64,000 nucleotides of DNA, from positions 10,048,892-10,112,891 of the forward strand of contig BROE01000016.1 in NCBI GenBank assembly GCA_036571765.1, written 5' to 3'. The stretch's first letter is position 1; each line of letters opens with the position of its first letter. The notes under the pieces were generated by a model. The model saw only the letters and a list, made by a program, of their open reading frames with translations, was not told where the DNA came from and did not search any database. Origin of the DNA: Plecoglossus altivelis (Eukaryota; Chordata; Actinopteri; Osmeriformes; Plecoglossidae). Positions 41,201 to 54,700 of this stretch are shown piece after piece. A program made the position numbers and the translations under genes.

Positions 41201-42538
41201 CCTGTATTTTGCATCGCTGCATGTTCAGATTCAAGCCACATATGGTGCTGGTTCGATACCGCTAATATGAATAATGGGCTCTCTAGTCTATAACTCCCTC
41301 TAAATGGGGCAGGTTACCCTGAGGGACTGGGGTGTGGAGGGAAGGAGGGAGAGCGTATGAGAAAGCGAGTGATAGTGTGAGAAGGAGGTAGATAGAGGGG
41401 GGAAAAAGGGAGAGGGTGCGGAATTCTGCTTCCTGTTTTCATCCTCAGTAAGATAGATGACTGCAGCGTAGTCTGTTGACCACGTTACAACACAAACCCA
41501 TCAACCAAAAAGCCATTCTAAATATCAGACACAAATACAGAACCCTCACTACCTAGAACCAGACCAAAAACAAATCTAGTTCCAGAACCATGCTGCTCTC
41601 CAGAAGCACTGCAACATGCACTTAAGGACCAGAACAATCAATGTCAAATGCCAACAGGTCTTGCCATCAGATAAAAACTGCCCGTCTCCACTCCCCCATT
41701 CTGACCGCCAGCTCTTCTCTGGGCTGTTAACAAGATCCTATCTGTGTGACAGCCTCCCTTTCCCTCCCTGCCTTCATCGTCCTCCTGGATTCTGAGAACC
41801 AGGGCACCGGCTGTCCAGCTGCTATCATACCCTATCAGTATGCTTTCAGTCTGGAACAGAGTTCACTCCTCCTTCTGTCTATCCAGACAAGGAGTCCCTG
41901 AGGCCTGGGATCCAGAGTTCATCCTTTTTAATCACCTCGACCATCATGGTCAACTCCACTGTGCTCATGGTCATTGCCATCACCATATGCACCTCCATCA
42001 TGCCTGATTGGGGTGTTGTTTCCTAGAATGGTTTTGAGGCAGGCTGGGCTTGGTTAGGCTCTGGTGGCTGTGGTATAAATATACATGAACTCAATAGGCA
42101 GACTGTGGAGCACACAACTCTCTGTGCCGCTTTGCATATTTATATCGTCGGCGTGAAGAGCTGCTCTTGCCCTCCTGAACTGACGCTCAACCAGTGGCTG
42201 TGCAGACGGAAAAAAGTGCTTGCCAGCCATAACTTCAAGCAAGCTCTTGGATAGAATGGACAGCCTTAATCGAGCTTGGAGCAATTATTATGTCAGATTT
42301 ACAAATGGTCGTTCTGTTTTGTGGGTACAGCCCAAAGAGAAAGAGGAATTGGGGCCCGGAGCACAGGATGGGGTTGCTCTGGGCATCCTGAGGGAGAGAT
42401 GCAGAGAGGGAGAGAGAGAGAGAGCAGGTGCACAGAGAGGAAAATGTAAAAGTGACAGGCATTAATACACCGGTGCCTTCAGACTTCTGCAGTTACCGGC
42501 CCTGGCCGTTTGGCTGTCAGAGAGTGGCAGCATAATCG

Positions 42539-42614
<76 letters not shown>

Positions 42615-44938
42615 TTGTGTTTGTCAAAGATAACTCGACCCTCTGTTTGTGTGGACTACCAGTGTCAGACTACACAGAGCGCAGACAGCCAATGTCATTT
42701 GGAGAAATGAATACACTTGATTCGGCATATTTTGGAGGAAAAGAGCTTGCATGTGTGTTTATAACTGTATGCATGTGTGTGCGTGTGTTGGTATCTGTCT
42801 CTTGCTGTGTCTTTTTAAGCTCCACCTGTTCGTTCCTCTCGTTTTGAACAGATTACATTTTTTCATGTCTAATCCTTTTGTAAAAAACGCCTGGACTGCA
42901 GTCTGCTTTTTCTATGGACACAACACACCAAAACATACACGCACAAATACACACCCCACACGCAAGCCAGCTTTCCACTGTTGTCATGGGTTTTAAATTA
43001 ATGCCCTTGACGGCAGCTGTAGAAAGTTATCCAAGCAAGTGGATTCCAGTCCTTTGTCAATAACGATTTACTATGCTACCAATCAGTCCCTTATGGTTCT
43101 ATAGAGCAATTGTCAACAGTATCTGCAAGCAATATCACCAAATATAGGCTAAGCTTATCCTACAGGGCCACAAGATATATCCACTCAGATAGTGCTTAGC
43201 AGAGAGAGGGAAAAGCGATATTGGCTTTAAATCCCCTGTAGTTTAAATGGAAATGAAGATGAAAGGAAAGACAAACTGTAAGACAATGAGCTGTATGTGT
43301 CTGTGTTAACAGTTTCTGTCTGTATCTTCTCCCCCCTTCCTGTCTGCTTCTCCAGGATTGGTCTGCTGTTGCTGGGTCAGCCCCTGGACAGAGAAACAAC
43401 GGACCAGTACCGTTTAATAGTCACGGCCTCTGATGGAAACCCTGGAGGGGTAAGGGAGACTCTTGCTTCCCTGAGGCTGGGCCTTGTTTTTGGTTATCCA
43501 TTAAACCCTGAGAACCGTGATGTCACCATAAACCCTGGGCATGGTGATGCCATCATAAACTCTGGAAACTGTGATGTCATCATAAACCCTGAGCACAGTG
43601 ATTTCATCATAAACCCTGATCATGGTGATGTCATCATAAACCCCGGGCACGGTGACTTCATCATAAACCCTTAGCATGGTGATGCCATCGTAATCATCTT
43701 GGGGGCAAGATGATGTCATCATAAACAGTCTTGGATTGCAGTGTGTAGACACAAATGAAGCTGTCTCTTTCAATTTGTTTTCTGCAAACACATGCAAGCA
43801 CAGGTGCTCACACACACAGACTTGTACACACAGCAGATACCTATAGAATATGAATTCTGGTCCATGTCACGCAGCAAGAGCTAATAGCCATATAAACCAT
43901 CCTGATTTAATCAGATTTAACCTCAGTTGGCCCAATTTACCAGCTGTCTGGCTGCCTCGCCCAGGTGAATTACTGGCTTCTCTTAAACAGACTGTGCATG
44001 ATGGGTAATAAGCATTAGCTGATGAGCTGTCACCACTATGATTGCCCTCGCCATCCCCCCTACAAGTTTGCACAGTATAAACGCTTCTTCACAACTCACC
44101 TCATGGTCTCTAGCTATTGTGAATGCTTCAGTGTTTGTGTGTGTGAAAGAGAGAGAAAAGGGGTCTGAAAAAGAGACTCTCTCTCGCCATCTGTACCTCT
44201 TTCCACACTCTCTTTGCGTCCCTCTCTCTCCACCCCAGTGTAAATTAAAGGATTGTATGGACCCCTCACCCTCTATCACACCTATACCACTGCCTTGATG
44301 TCTACCCAGGCCCACAGGAGTGTTTATGTACCCCCCCCCCCGTACACTACACAGGTCTCCATGGGAAGAACAAAGCCTACACTAGCTGACCTTGCCAGAG
44401 GTGCTATAAAAATGGCGGAGAGACATAGAAGAGACATAGAAGACACACAGAGGCAGAGAGATAGGGTCCTGCCTGAGATGTGGAAGAGGTTGTGTGTGAT
44501 TAAGGATAGTGAGGGAAGAAGAGCTTAGCAGGGCAGGCAATGAAGGAGGGCGAGAGGAGAAACGAGAGGAAAGAGGGAAGGGCGTTTGTGTGTTTGTGAA
44601 AGTGACGGAGATTACGCTACAAAGAGGAGCTAGACAGAGAGAGAAAGAGAGAGCTGGAGCAAAAAAAGTGACAGAAAAGAAAGCGATCAAGAGAGAGAGT
44701 TGAAAGAGGGATAGAGCTGTGTGGCACCCAGGGGTTCTAATCTGTAATTAGAACTTCTGTAACCATGGGAACATGACACATGATGAACAGGGACTCCCCT
44801 CCTGGATGTAATTCATTCAAAGACAGTCAAAACTCTTCAACACATAGGCTTGTGAGGGTTGACTCACACGATTGGCTCACTGCATAAGTGCAGGTACTAC
44901 ATTACTGCAGCGACCAGGGCTCATATCCAACCGGGGCC

Positions 44939-44994
<56 letters not shown>

Positions 44995-45705
44995 GTCTCT
45001 CTCTCTCTCTTGTCACAAAAAAAACTAAATATAACAAACAAACAAAAAATCCATAAACAAAACCCACATACATCCAAAGAATAGGTCACACTATGTTGTC
45101 TTGCTTGCTATTTCCCCTCCATACATGTTGGATTTGAACCATTTTCAATTGCCTGAATGAATATAGTTTATCAATTCAATTAGCAAGCATACATTTTAAT
45201 TTAAATGGATGCGTTCCATCCGTGATTTGCATTCTTATGAGAATTGGATTTTATGGAATCCAATATGACAGGCCATTTCAGTGGAACCATTTACCAGATG
45301 GGGGTAGAAGCTGAACAGATGAACAGAGAGGTTCAGTAAACCTCTATGAGGTGAAGGTGTTCACAGATGACTTCTACGTGACCCATCTCCCTACTACTAG
45401 CACACACACATAAATACATAGCTCCCAGCGGTGTTGTCACTTTAAAGGCTACGGTTCACTGCCCTGGCCGTGTCATTGCTGTCTTTGAGATGGCAGTCTC
45501 GATGCAGGTCTCGACATAGAGGAGGGGAGATCACAGACATGTATTTTCTCTGATAAATAAATAATGGGAGCTCATTAATCAACATCAGCCTTATGGCCAT
45601 AGACCTGCAGCGATGCCACAGCAAGATGCCAGGCTTTGATAGCACCCACGCCACCCAGGGATCTAATTGGCTTCAGGAGATACAGAACACTCACCATCTA
45701 AGTGT

Positions 45706-45749
<44 letters not shown>

Positions 45750-48700
45750 GGAGAGAGGGAGAGAGGGAGAGGAGGGAGAGAGGAGAGAGGGAGAGGAGGG
45801 GAGAGAGGGAGAGACGGAGAGGAGAGACGGAGAGAGAGGGAGAGAGGGAGAGAGGGAGAGAGGGAGAGAGGGAGAGAGGGAGAGAGGGAGAGACGGAGAG
45901 AGAAAGAGGGAGAGAGAGAAAGAGGGAGAGAGAGAAAGAGGGAGAGAGAGAAAGAGGGAGAGAGAGAAAGAGGGAGAGAGAGAGGGAGAGGGGGAGATGG
46001 AGAAAAGAGAGAGCAAGAGATAGAGAGGTAAGAGGATAATGGGGAAACGCTACAGTACCCTGGAGTTTGTTTCATTCCTTCATGTACCTTTTGTTTTGAA
46101 TGTTCTGCGGCATGCAGAGCGCTATCGGAAAGAGAGATCAAGTGGGATGACACTGGACAAGATAAGTCACTCCATTTGTGAAAGAAGCAATTATGTGCGT
46201 CACAGAAAATGAGAGAAGAGAGAGAAATAACAATGAGGAAGGCAAAGGCATTCCCTGTAGAGGGAGAGATGAAGGTGACTTTCCCCAGGTCACTTCCCTC
46301 GTCCGTCCTATGCCTCAGAAACACCTCATGAACCAAGCCCGCGACATCAAACCACTATCTTGAGGACAGTATTTATCTTACATTGGAGCCTCCCCCCCCT
46401 TATCCCCAAGGAGGCCATTTTGCACCGCTACGTATGCCTGTCTTTGCCCCAGTGCACTGTGGGATTACAGAATGTGCATATTCAGCTATTCTTACCGATG
46501 ATTTATCCCAGGGCCTCTGAGGGCTGTGTACTGGTGTCATTGTTAGAAGGTTAAAGGGAATGTATGGGTGAATGCTGACTCTCACAGACAAGATGATCAC
46601 TAGTAAGTTGGAGGGGGTTTCATATCCTGGATTGTCTTTAGAGGAAATGGCAAATGTATATAAACTGGAACTAAAGACTCCCATTAGAATGTTGTAATTA
46701 CTAGAACCAGCTGGATATTATATTGAACGTTATGGTAGACAAAAACAGACATAAGGATTGTTATTAGTTGGAAAAACTGTTCTGTGTCAGATAATTCTAC
46801 ACATTCCGACTATTTAAGGTGTGGATGTTAGTTATTTCTCTGTGCTGTGCCTTAGGGCTGAGTAAAAACATTTTATGCAGTTGAATTGTTATTTGATTAA
46901 TGGTTTTCTGAGAAAGTTTTTGGATATCTGCCTGAAATCATTTCTACAGTGTATGCTAGAATGTCAATGTCATCTCTGCATTCTTCAGCAAGGCTTGTTT
47001 TGCATTTACATTTCATAAACTGATGTTTTTGCTCCGCTCATCCTGAATACCAAATATTTATATTATCAATTTGATTATCTAAGGTTTCCCTCAAAACTTT
47101 ATATTATTCAACAAATCAAACTCTGGTGTAGTCATTAGACTGCTTCTGCATTATAGCAGACAAAGAAACGTAGGACATTTTATACTTGTACTTTGTTTGT
47201 TTGTTCAGTGTTTGTATCCTGTATTCCTCCCCAGACGTCGACCACCACAGTGAGCATCGTGGTGACGGACGTGAACGATAACGACCCTCAGTTTGACCCT
47301 GCGCTGCCCACCAACGTCACCGTATCAGAGGAGAAGGCCAATGTCTTCGTAGGTCAAGTCAGGGTAAGAAACGACCCGTGCAATGCCTTTCCTGGCCTTC
47401 CACTCGCACATGAATACACGTACATCTTGACAGCTAATAAGAAGGGTTTTTTAAAAACCTGTTTCCTCATCATTTGTACTTGCAGTTTATCTTCTGTACT
47501 TGCCAGTTCCCACCTTAACCAGTCCCTGACCTGGCTACTGTTGTCCGTGACGTGAACTCAGCCATATCCCAGGCCTAGAGCTGACCTGCTCAGCAATAAT
47601 TCCAACACACTTCATATAATTTGGCTGATTTGGCTTGTCACCCAGTGATGTTCCTCATGGCTGTCGTGTTTCAGCTCCATCGAGCAGCCAGGCTTTTCTA
47701 ATTACTGTTTTAGATTAATTGGGCTGGGGCTTGTCAGAGGAATAATCAGGGAACAATGCTCATCCTTTGTGTGTGTGTATGTGTGTGTGTTGGCAGGGGG
47801 GGGGGGGGGGGGGTTGCGTGTTGCTCATCAGGGACTAGGAGAGCACTGTTTGTTTTGGTTCCCTTTTTAAGTGTCCTTGTTGTACGAGGGGAACATTTTT
47901 TTGGCCAGTTTTTTTGATGACCGATCGAAAGAGACTTTAAGTAAAAATAAACATGCTATTATTTTGGAACATCCAATTGCTCGGAACCTTCTGACTCACA
48001 GTTTAGATTTATGTTTATGTTCCATGTTCCTAAATCAGATTATCTTTGCAGCTTGTTGCCTCTACAGTATAACTTTACAGTATAATTACTTTCCTCATCT
48101 GTCGTCATGAAATCACATATATAGAACTTGTAATAAAAAGCAACAGCTGTAAAGAGTTAAGAACTGGGTGGGTTAATTAGCCAAAGCATACGGACCAGTG
48201 GGACCTGTAATTGAGGTAATGTGGCCACTCTAGCCTGTGCTTGCCGGGCTGAAAACAACTTCTCATTTTTCACCTCGATTCCCTCCATTTGTGTTTGAAG
48301 CTAATAGCAGGAACATTTATATTCCGAAACAAAGAACGAATAAATACGCCATAGTTTTCCCTGTTAAGGTCTTTTTTGAAATTGCTTTGTATCTATGGAT
48401 TATTCATTCCTATTTCTTTATCTCCCAGGTACACATGCTTCACTTGTAAATAACCCTAATCTGTCTGTGAACAGTTCAGACAGCCGATTCCTTTTGACTT
48501 CTTCCAACACCCCTCACCCCATTCAGCCCCATCCCAGTCCATCAGATCAGATGGCTCTGAACAGACAAGCATACCAAGGATCACATCCTCTGACAGTTAA
48601 TAAGAGATGGGGGCACATTCATCCCACGCCATCTTCATCAATAGGTAGCCGCTGTGTTTCATTGAGTTTCATCATCCCAGTTAGTGTTCTTATCAGTTGG

Positions 48701-50447
48701 AACAAAACACATCTGCAATGGGCCCAATGTGGGGCTTTGAAGATATTACATCTCTATTACCAGTTATTCATATACAGTTTAACACATGGATAGTTATCTC
48801 TCGAAATAAGGACAACCCTGAAGTGTGAGAGGCACACTCACAGTTGTGTGTTTTAACGACTGAATAGTCACAGTTTATTCCTTAACTGGTTACACAGATG
48901 TGTAGTACCTTTGGAAGTGTACCAGACCAACCAATGTCCTATCCTAATGCAGCACTCCACATGATAGCAAAGTGAGCTATATTTGCTTGAGCCAGTTGCT
49001 CAAGTCGCTCAATAACTCTAAATTGTTCTGCATTATCATTCTATCCTGATGAACACTGCCAAGCCACCTGTTCCAACTCTCCCAATCCCTTCAGATAGTT
49101 ACTAATTTGATATATGTTGTTAGCAGTGCGGATGGGTCACCCTCTACATATGTTTGTGTAACCATTTGCATAATAAGTGGATCCTGGCTAAGCATTCACA
49201 CCAGGAAGCCTATAATCTTGCCACACACATGGTAACGACCACAGAACTAATTGATAAGTATGCACCCAGATAAGGCATGGGAGCTGCATGGCCCATTGAG
49301 GCTAATAAGGCAAGCTTGAAGAGCAAGGCAACAAGCTAACAGGATTAGTTGCTCGTCTCCAAGTTTTCACAAAGCCATCTCACAAAGTCTTCTCTTTGAA
49401 TGGCTACAGAATATTGTGGCCTTCGGAGAACATCAAATCGCCATTTTTCTGTTTGTTATTTCTCTTTCTCTCACCCGGCATTTCAAAAGATGACATGGAA
49501 ACAGGGGATACTATGTAAGATAGCCTGCTCACTTTCTTTGTGAAAAGAACAATGTATTCACTTTGAAGATGCTTTTAACCAAAGCGATATTGAGATAGAT
49601 ATTTGAACAAGCAACCTCTTGATGTACAGTCTAATGATGAAATTCCACAGAGTTTTTACCAATGTGTAGTCCATTGTACAGTTATGCACAATTGAGTGCC
49701 ACTACAACTAGTCACCATAGCAGAGTTTCAGAGTCTGATTGGGCAAGAATGAACTAGATGGTTCAATAAAGTCTTGACACTATTCAGGTCTCAGCAATTT
49801 TTATGTGGCCATTCTAACGAACATTTAATTGATTTGAGAGTAAGTGCACTACTCCTTGCTTAAGTGCAGGAAAACTGCACTTAAGTGCCTCTGTGTGTGT
49901 GCGTCCATGCATGTCCACGATCCACAGGAAGCAGACATGATTTACAATTTATTAGTTAACTGTGATTTAAATGTGGATTGAGTGACTTCTTTATAAAGCC
50001 AAGAGTAGTTGATGGGAATGTGTGGATTGTTATTCCACAGCATAAAGTTGTTTTGCTTCATTTGCTTGTATTGACTTGCTGGTCATTTCTCTGTGGTCCA
50101 GATGCTCAGTATTAAGCCTCAAACTTTAGCCTTGGGTCTGAACATTCGTCTAGCGCCCAGCAGGAAACAAATTGGGGCCGACCCTCATCTGAATGCCCTC
50201 CCTTCTCTCCGTCTCACCCTTCTCCTGCTCTCTCTTTTATTTCATTCTCTTTGTACAGCTCAGTCCCTCCCTGGCTGTGGTCTGGTACCCAGTGTGTCCT
50301 GCCTCAAAGAGAAAGGGAGAGTGTGTGCCAAAAATCAAAGGCTTCGTTCCATCCTTACCCCAACCTCCCCCTCCCCACAATCAACACCACATCACCCTCC
50401 GTGTCATGGAGGAATTAGCAGCAACATTTCTAGACCCATTAGAATGT

Positions 50448-50486
<39 letters not shown>

Positions 50487-51728
50487 CATGCATACTAAAG
50501 ACCTCTCATATTCACGGGGGATGTCATATTTGTTCAGCAACTCACTGGATAAGCCTCACCACCTCTGCCTGGATGTTAGCCTCCTCACTCACAGCTCAGT
50601 ACAAATTGCGGTGGGTGTGTTCAGAACTTGATCTGGCATATGGTGGTTTCCCTTTGATGAAATGCAGAGTTAGCAGGAAAAGGCTTCTGGCCTTTTGAAC
50701 TCGCAAATGATTAGTCATGAGCCGGTGACAAAGCCACCGATCTTAGTGTGAGCTGAAAAAAGGAGCGGGCTCGAAGGCTGCGCTTGAACGAATGAGAGCG
50801 GCGTCAGCCTTGTCGTTTTTGTCGCCGAAGGCCTTCCAAGTTTCTTTGTGCGTGCCTCGCATGCGCCATTGTGTGAAGAGGCTGTTAGGGAGAGAGGACG
50901 AAGCATAGTTTTCTCCAGTGCGACATGTCGTTACACATGAGCACTGTTAAACAGGTACACTCAACAACACTCAACAACCAATATAACATGTGGTAAATGA
51001 CAGCTGAATTCCACATTGCCACTCACCCTACCTCACTTCCACGTCTACACTTTTGAATGCCTATAACGCCCCTGCATCTCCCCTGTATCTCCCTACACCA
51101 CCCTTTCCTCCCAATCTCTTCACCCCAGGCGACAGACCCAGACGCAGGGGCCAACGGACAGGTGCGCTACCGGATCGTCAATCACCCAGGCCTCTTCACC
51201 ATCATGGCCAATGGCAGCATCTACACGGCGGTGCGGCTGGACCGGGAGCTGCAGAGTCAGTACGACCTGGTAGTGGAGGCTTCGGACGGGGCCGTGGACC
51301 CCCGACGGACCACCCTCACCCTCTCTGTCCGCATCACGGACATCGACGACAACAGTCCCGTCTTCTCCGAGCAGAGCTACGTAGCCAACATTCCTGAGAA
51401 CAGCCCCGTGGGCACGTTCGTCATACGCCTCTCTGTGAGTATGAGTGTGTGTGTGAGCACATTGCAACATTGTGCAATTGAAAAGTATGTTTACAGGGTC
51501 ACATATGTACGATGGTGGATTTGATAGATTATTGCGCTGCGTGAGGGACAGTTGTGGATGGAATGAGGATTCTTTGTGTTCATATATACTTTCTCACCTT
51601 CCTTTTAGGCCTAACTCCAGCCTTAATATAACTATAACCTTGTATACTTACTAAATAGTGGTTATGATGTGAGCAGTATTTATAACGACTGTTGCATATT
51701 TGTGAAATTCGAAGTTGAAGTTTATAGG

Positions 51729-51779
<51 letters not shown>

Positions 51780-54700
51780 ACCCAGCAATGGGGCAGCAGG
51801 GGCTTCAAACAGCTGCTGTATTAAACGCACCCTTTAACATCCTTCAACTTCAAAGAGTATGAAGCTATCAGGCGATTTCGCCCTCCATTTAAATTGTCAT
51901 ACGCTTCCAGGATTTCAGCTTTTAACACACGTAATGGAGGGTAAAACCATATTTTCTTATCAGAGGATCCGGCCTGTTTGAACTCTTTGGGTGTCACTGG
52001 CCTGTGATTGAGTGGGCCTAAAAGCTGTTGTCTTCATAGTGCTGTGAAGCTTTAGAAAGGATCACTTCTCCTTTTGCGTCACAACAAACGCTAATGTAAT
52101 ACTCCACAAACCCGGAGCGTCTTGAAATTTTCTGGAAAGTTCTGTCTCGAGGTAAACCATGGCGGCGTTAAACCTGTGCATTCATGTTGTTTGCGCTGAG
52201 GAGGGGACGCCATGGGAATACCCCAGCGAGAGGTAGTTGAAGACTGAATGGGGGAAGTAATTGCCAACATATTGTGAGTGACATCTCACTCACTGAGGAA
52301 TAGGGAAAATTCCAGGAAATGGGATGGGGGGGTGGAAGGAGGGGTGGATGTATAAGGGAGGGGGTAGAGGATGAGTGAGTGACAATATCACCGTGACAAC
52401 GCTAATCTCCTCGACAACGACACCTCCACATGGAGAGCACGGGGGTGGTAAACACCTGGAGTGAGATTCCAGCGACAAGCAGTCTTCTCTGGCTGATGAA
52501 ACCAGCCTTCCTGCCTCTCTCCTCCAAAGGGACATAGCCCCTTTTTTACCCTCCTCATTTATTCATAAATGTACTTTATCTTTTTTATTTCTGGGTATAA
52601 TGTGATTCTCTGTGCATCCACACTTCAAAGGCTTCCACCTGAAAGCTTCTCACACACTCACTGACAGCTTTGACAGAACTGCCTTGACTTGTATTTATTC
52701 TGTTGCCAGTTGAATATCACTTCTAATCAAGGGTGTGTGTGTGTGCATGTTCTCATGTTTGTGTAGTGCATAATGATGTCCTGACATTATGCAGAGAGCA
52801 TTATCACTTAAGAGAAACAGAACAACTAAATGATTTCCCTGTGACTCCCATGATCCACATTCAGGAAGACAGAAGTCTCAGCTTCACATTGAAAGAAAGG
52901 GGAAAAAAATGAGCATCTGTATTCATGGAAGGTAGAAATGAAATCATCCTTATTTCAGCGAGCTCTTGCTTCCCACCTGCACCCTCCACTCCTCCACCCC
53001 TACATCACACCATCCTCTCTTCTCCCAGGCGGTGGACGCGGACCTGTTCTCCAACGTCACGTACCGGATCAAGACAGAGTCAGCCAGACGCCTCTTCTCC
53101 TTGAACCCGCTGACGGGAGACCTGTCCGTGCTGCAGACTCTGGACTTTGAGGACCTGGCCAACATGGGTCTGGGGGCCAACATCACCTTCCAAGTGGAGG
53201 CAGTGGACCAGGGGGGGATCATGCCCCCAGGGCAGGCCACAGTCACCGTCCGCATCAGGGTATGAGTACCGGATTGGCTGACTAGCTGGCTGGCTTACTG
53301 TTTTAGTGACTGGCTGGCTGGCTGACTGACTGACTGTCTTAGTGACTGACTGAACGGCTGGCTATGTAGCTGGCTTTCTGTCACACTGTGCTGTTTCTAC
53401 TTCTGTGGTTTGTATCGCCCAAACAGTGCCGGTAGGAGAACCGCAAGCCCCTTGATAAATTCCACACCACGGAAATGAAAGAATTGGGACTCCCTAGCTA
53501 CAGTGTGCTCTGCATTTCCGAACTCCTCACTTTGAACGTGGTCAACACCACACTGAGAGCACTTGTAGCTCTGTGCTCAGGTGGCTGGGCCACCTGATCT
53601 GCATTCAGAGGGCAGAGTGTGCACTTGGTAAGCAGGAGCTCTCCTCATCTGGTCGGGATGAGTAACCACTCTGAACAGCCTCTCTCTGTAACCCTGGTTC
53701 CCCTCTTGGGAGGACATTGTGTGGTAGGGAACAACACTGCCCAGAGCAATGTTGCCACAGTACCTACAGTACAGAATAGACACAAAAACCCATTCAAATG
53801 ATAGTGAACTGAAGTAGATATAGCATGCTGAGCTGTGGATATCTGCCACGTCTGCATACAGCATCTCGTGTTGGTAAAGATCCTCCTAGCTGGGTTGAAT
53901 AAGTGTAATGATGGCAACAGACGTATTCAGCCATATTTATTATATGGGATCAATTCCAGTAGTCTTTCTGCTCTGGTTTTCTTTCAATATGTGACACGCT
54001 TAATGGAATGACTGCTTTGACTGCGTCTGGTGTCATTGTCCAGGCTGGGGGAAAAAAAGTATTTTCTCAAGACACTTGGATCCTAACCTGCCTGCCTGCC
54101 TACATAGCCTTCACATCACAAAGACAGGCTGATGGATATATCCTCTTTGTTTGTCACAGCGCTATTCCAGGTCTCGATGACTCATTAGCTTTGTCACTGC
54201 AATTTTGTGTGGATTTTTAGGGAGCATGCGTTCCTGTCCCAACCTTTCAGGAGATTAGCAACTGAATCCAAATGAAAGAATTAGACGCCTCCTGCTCTGG
54301 CGAAGTCAACTGTGTGTGTGCTTGCGTCTGTGTGTGTGTTGGGGCGGGGTGGGGGGAGGGGGGATTGCTTATGCATGCGTGCGCATATGTGTGTGTCGTG
54401 TTTTTGCAGAGATGCATCTAATGTTAAAGTGTTGTTCACAGTTAGCTTGTAACTTGTTGTTGAGAGAGGCCTAGGCTCCATCTCCCTGTCCGTCTAGCCA
54501 TCCTGGAGGGGAATTTGCCCATCGATAAGAACAGCCTTTGATGCCAATTGCTTGTTGTCACAAAGCAGTAGTGTGTGATAGGATAAGACACGGCTGCTCT
54601 GGCTCTATCAGACCTGGGTGACGGTATTTGATATGGCGTACGTGAATCAGGCCGGGCGTAATGGATTCACGCTTGCTTTTCTGGGCTGCAGATTGAAGAG

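Larger units (their letters stand above)
43726..47234 (+). other. pcdh15: Intron after coding exon 16 (remainder)
   Basis: About 3.5 kb. It contains (C)11 at 44331-44341, a TC repeat at 44941-45010 and a large GA array at 45709-46026. No exon or gene was recognised. Confidence 0.85.
47364..51128 (+). other. pcdh15: Intron after coding exon 17
   Basis: A 3.8-kb intron with (G)18 at 47796-47813, a CA repeat at 50450-50483 and a modest CpG-rich patch near 50760-50840. No exon was recognised. Confidence 0.85.

Noticed and set aside
41801..42026. Open stretch with a hydrophobic segment (VLMVIAITICTSIM) on the + strand
   Set aside because: No start codon in good context, no matching splice sites and no resemblance to PCDH15 or another family; probably chance.
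45593..46336. Open frames of 109-212 codons on both strands
   Set aside because: They are translations of the GA array and contain only Arg/Glu/Gly or Ser/Leu/Pro repeats.
50093..50698. A 201-codon open frame in intron 17
   Set aside because: It crosses a CA microsatellite, lacks domain features and has no family resemblance.
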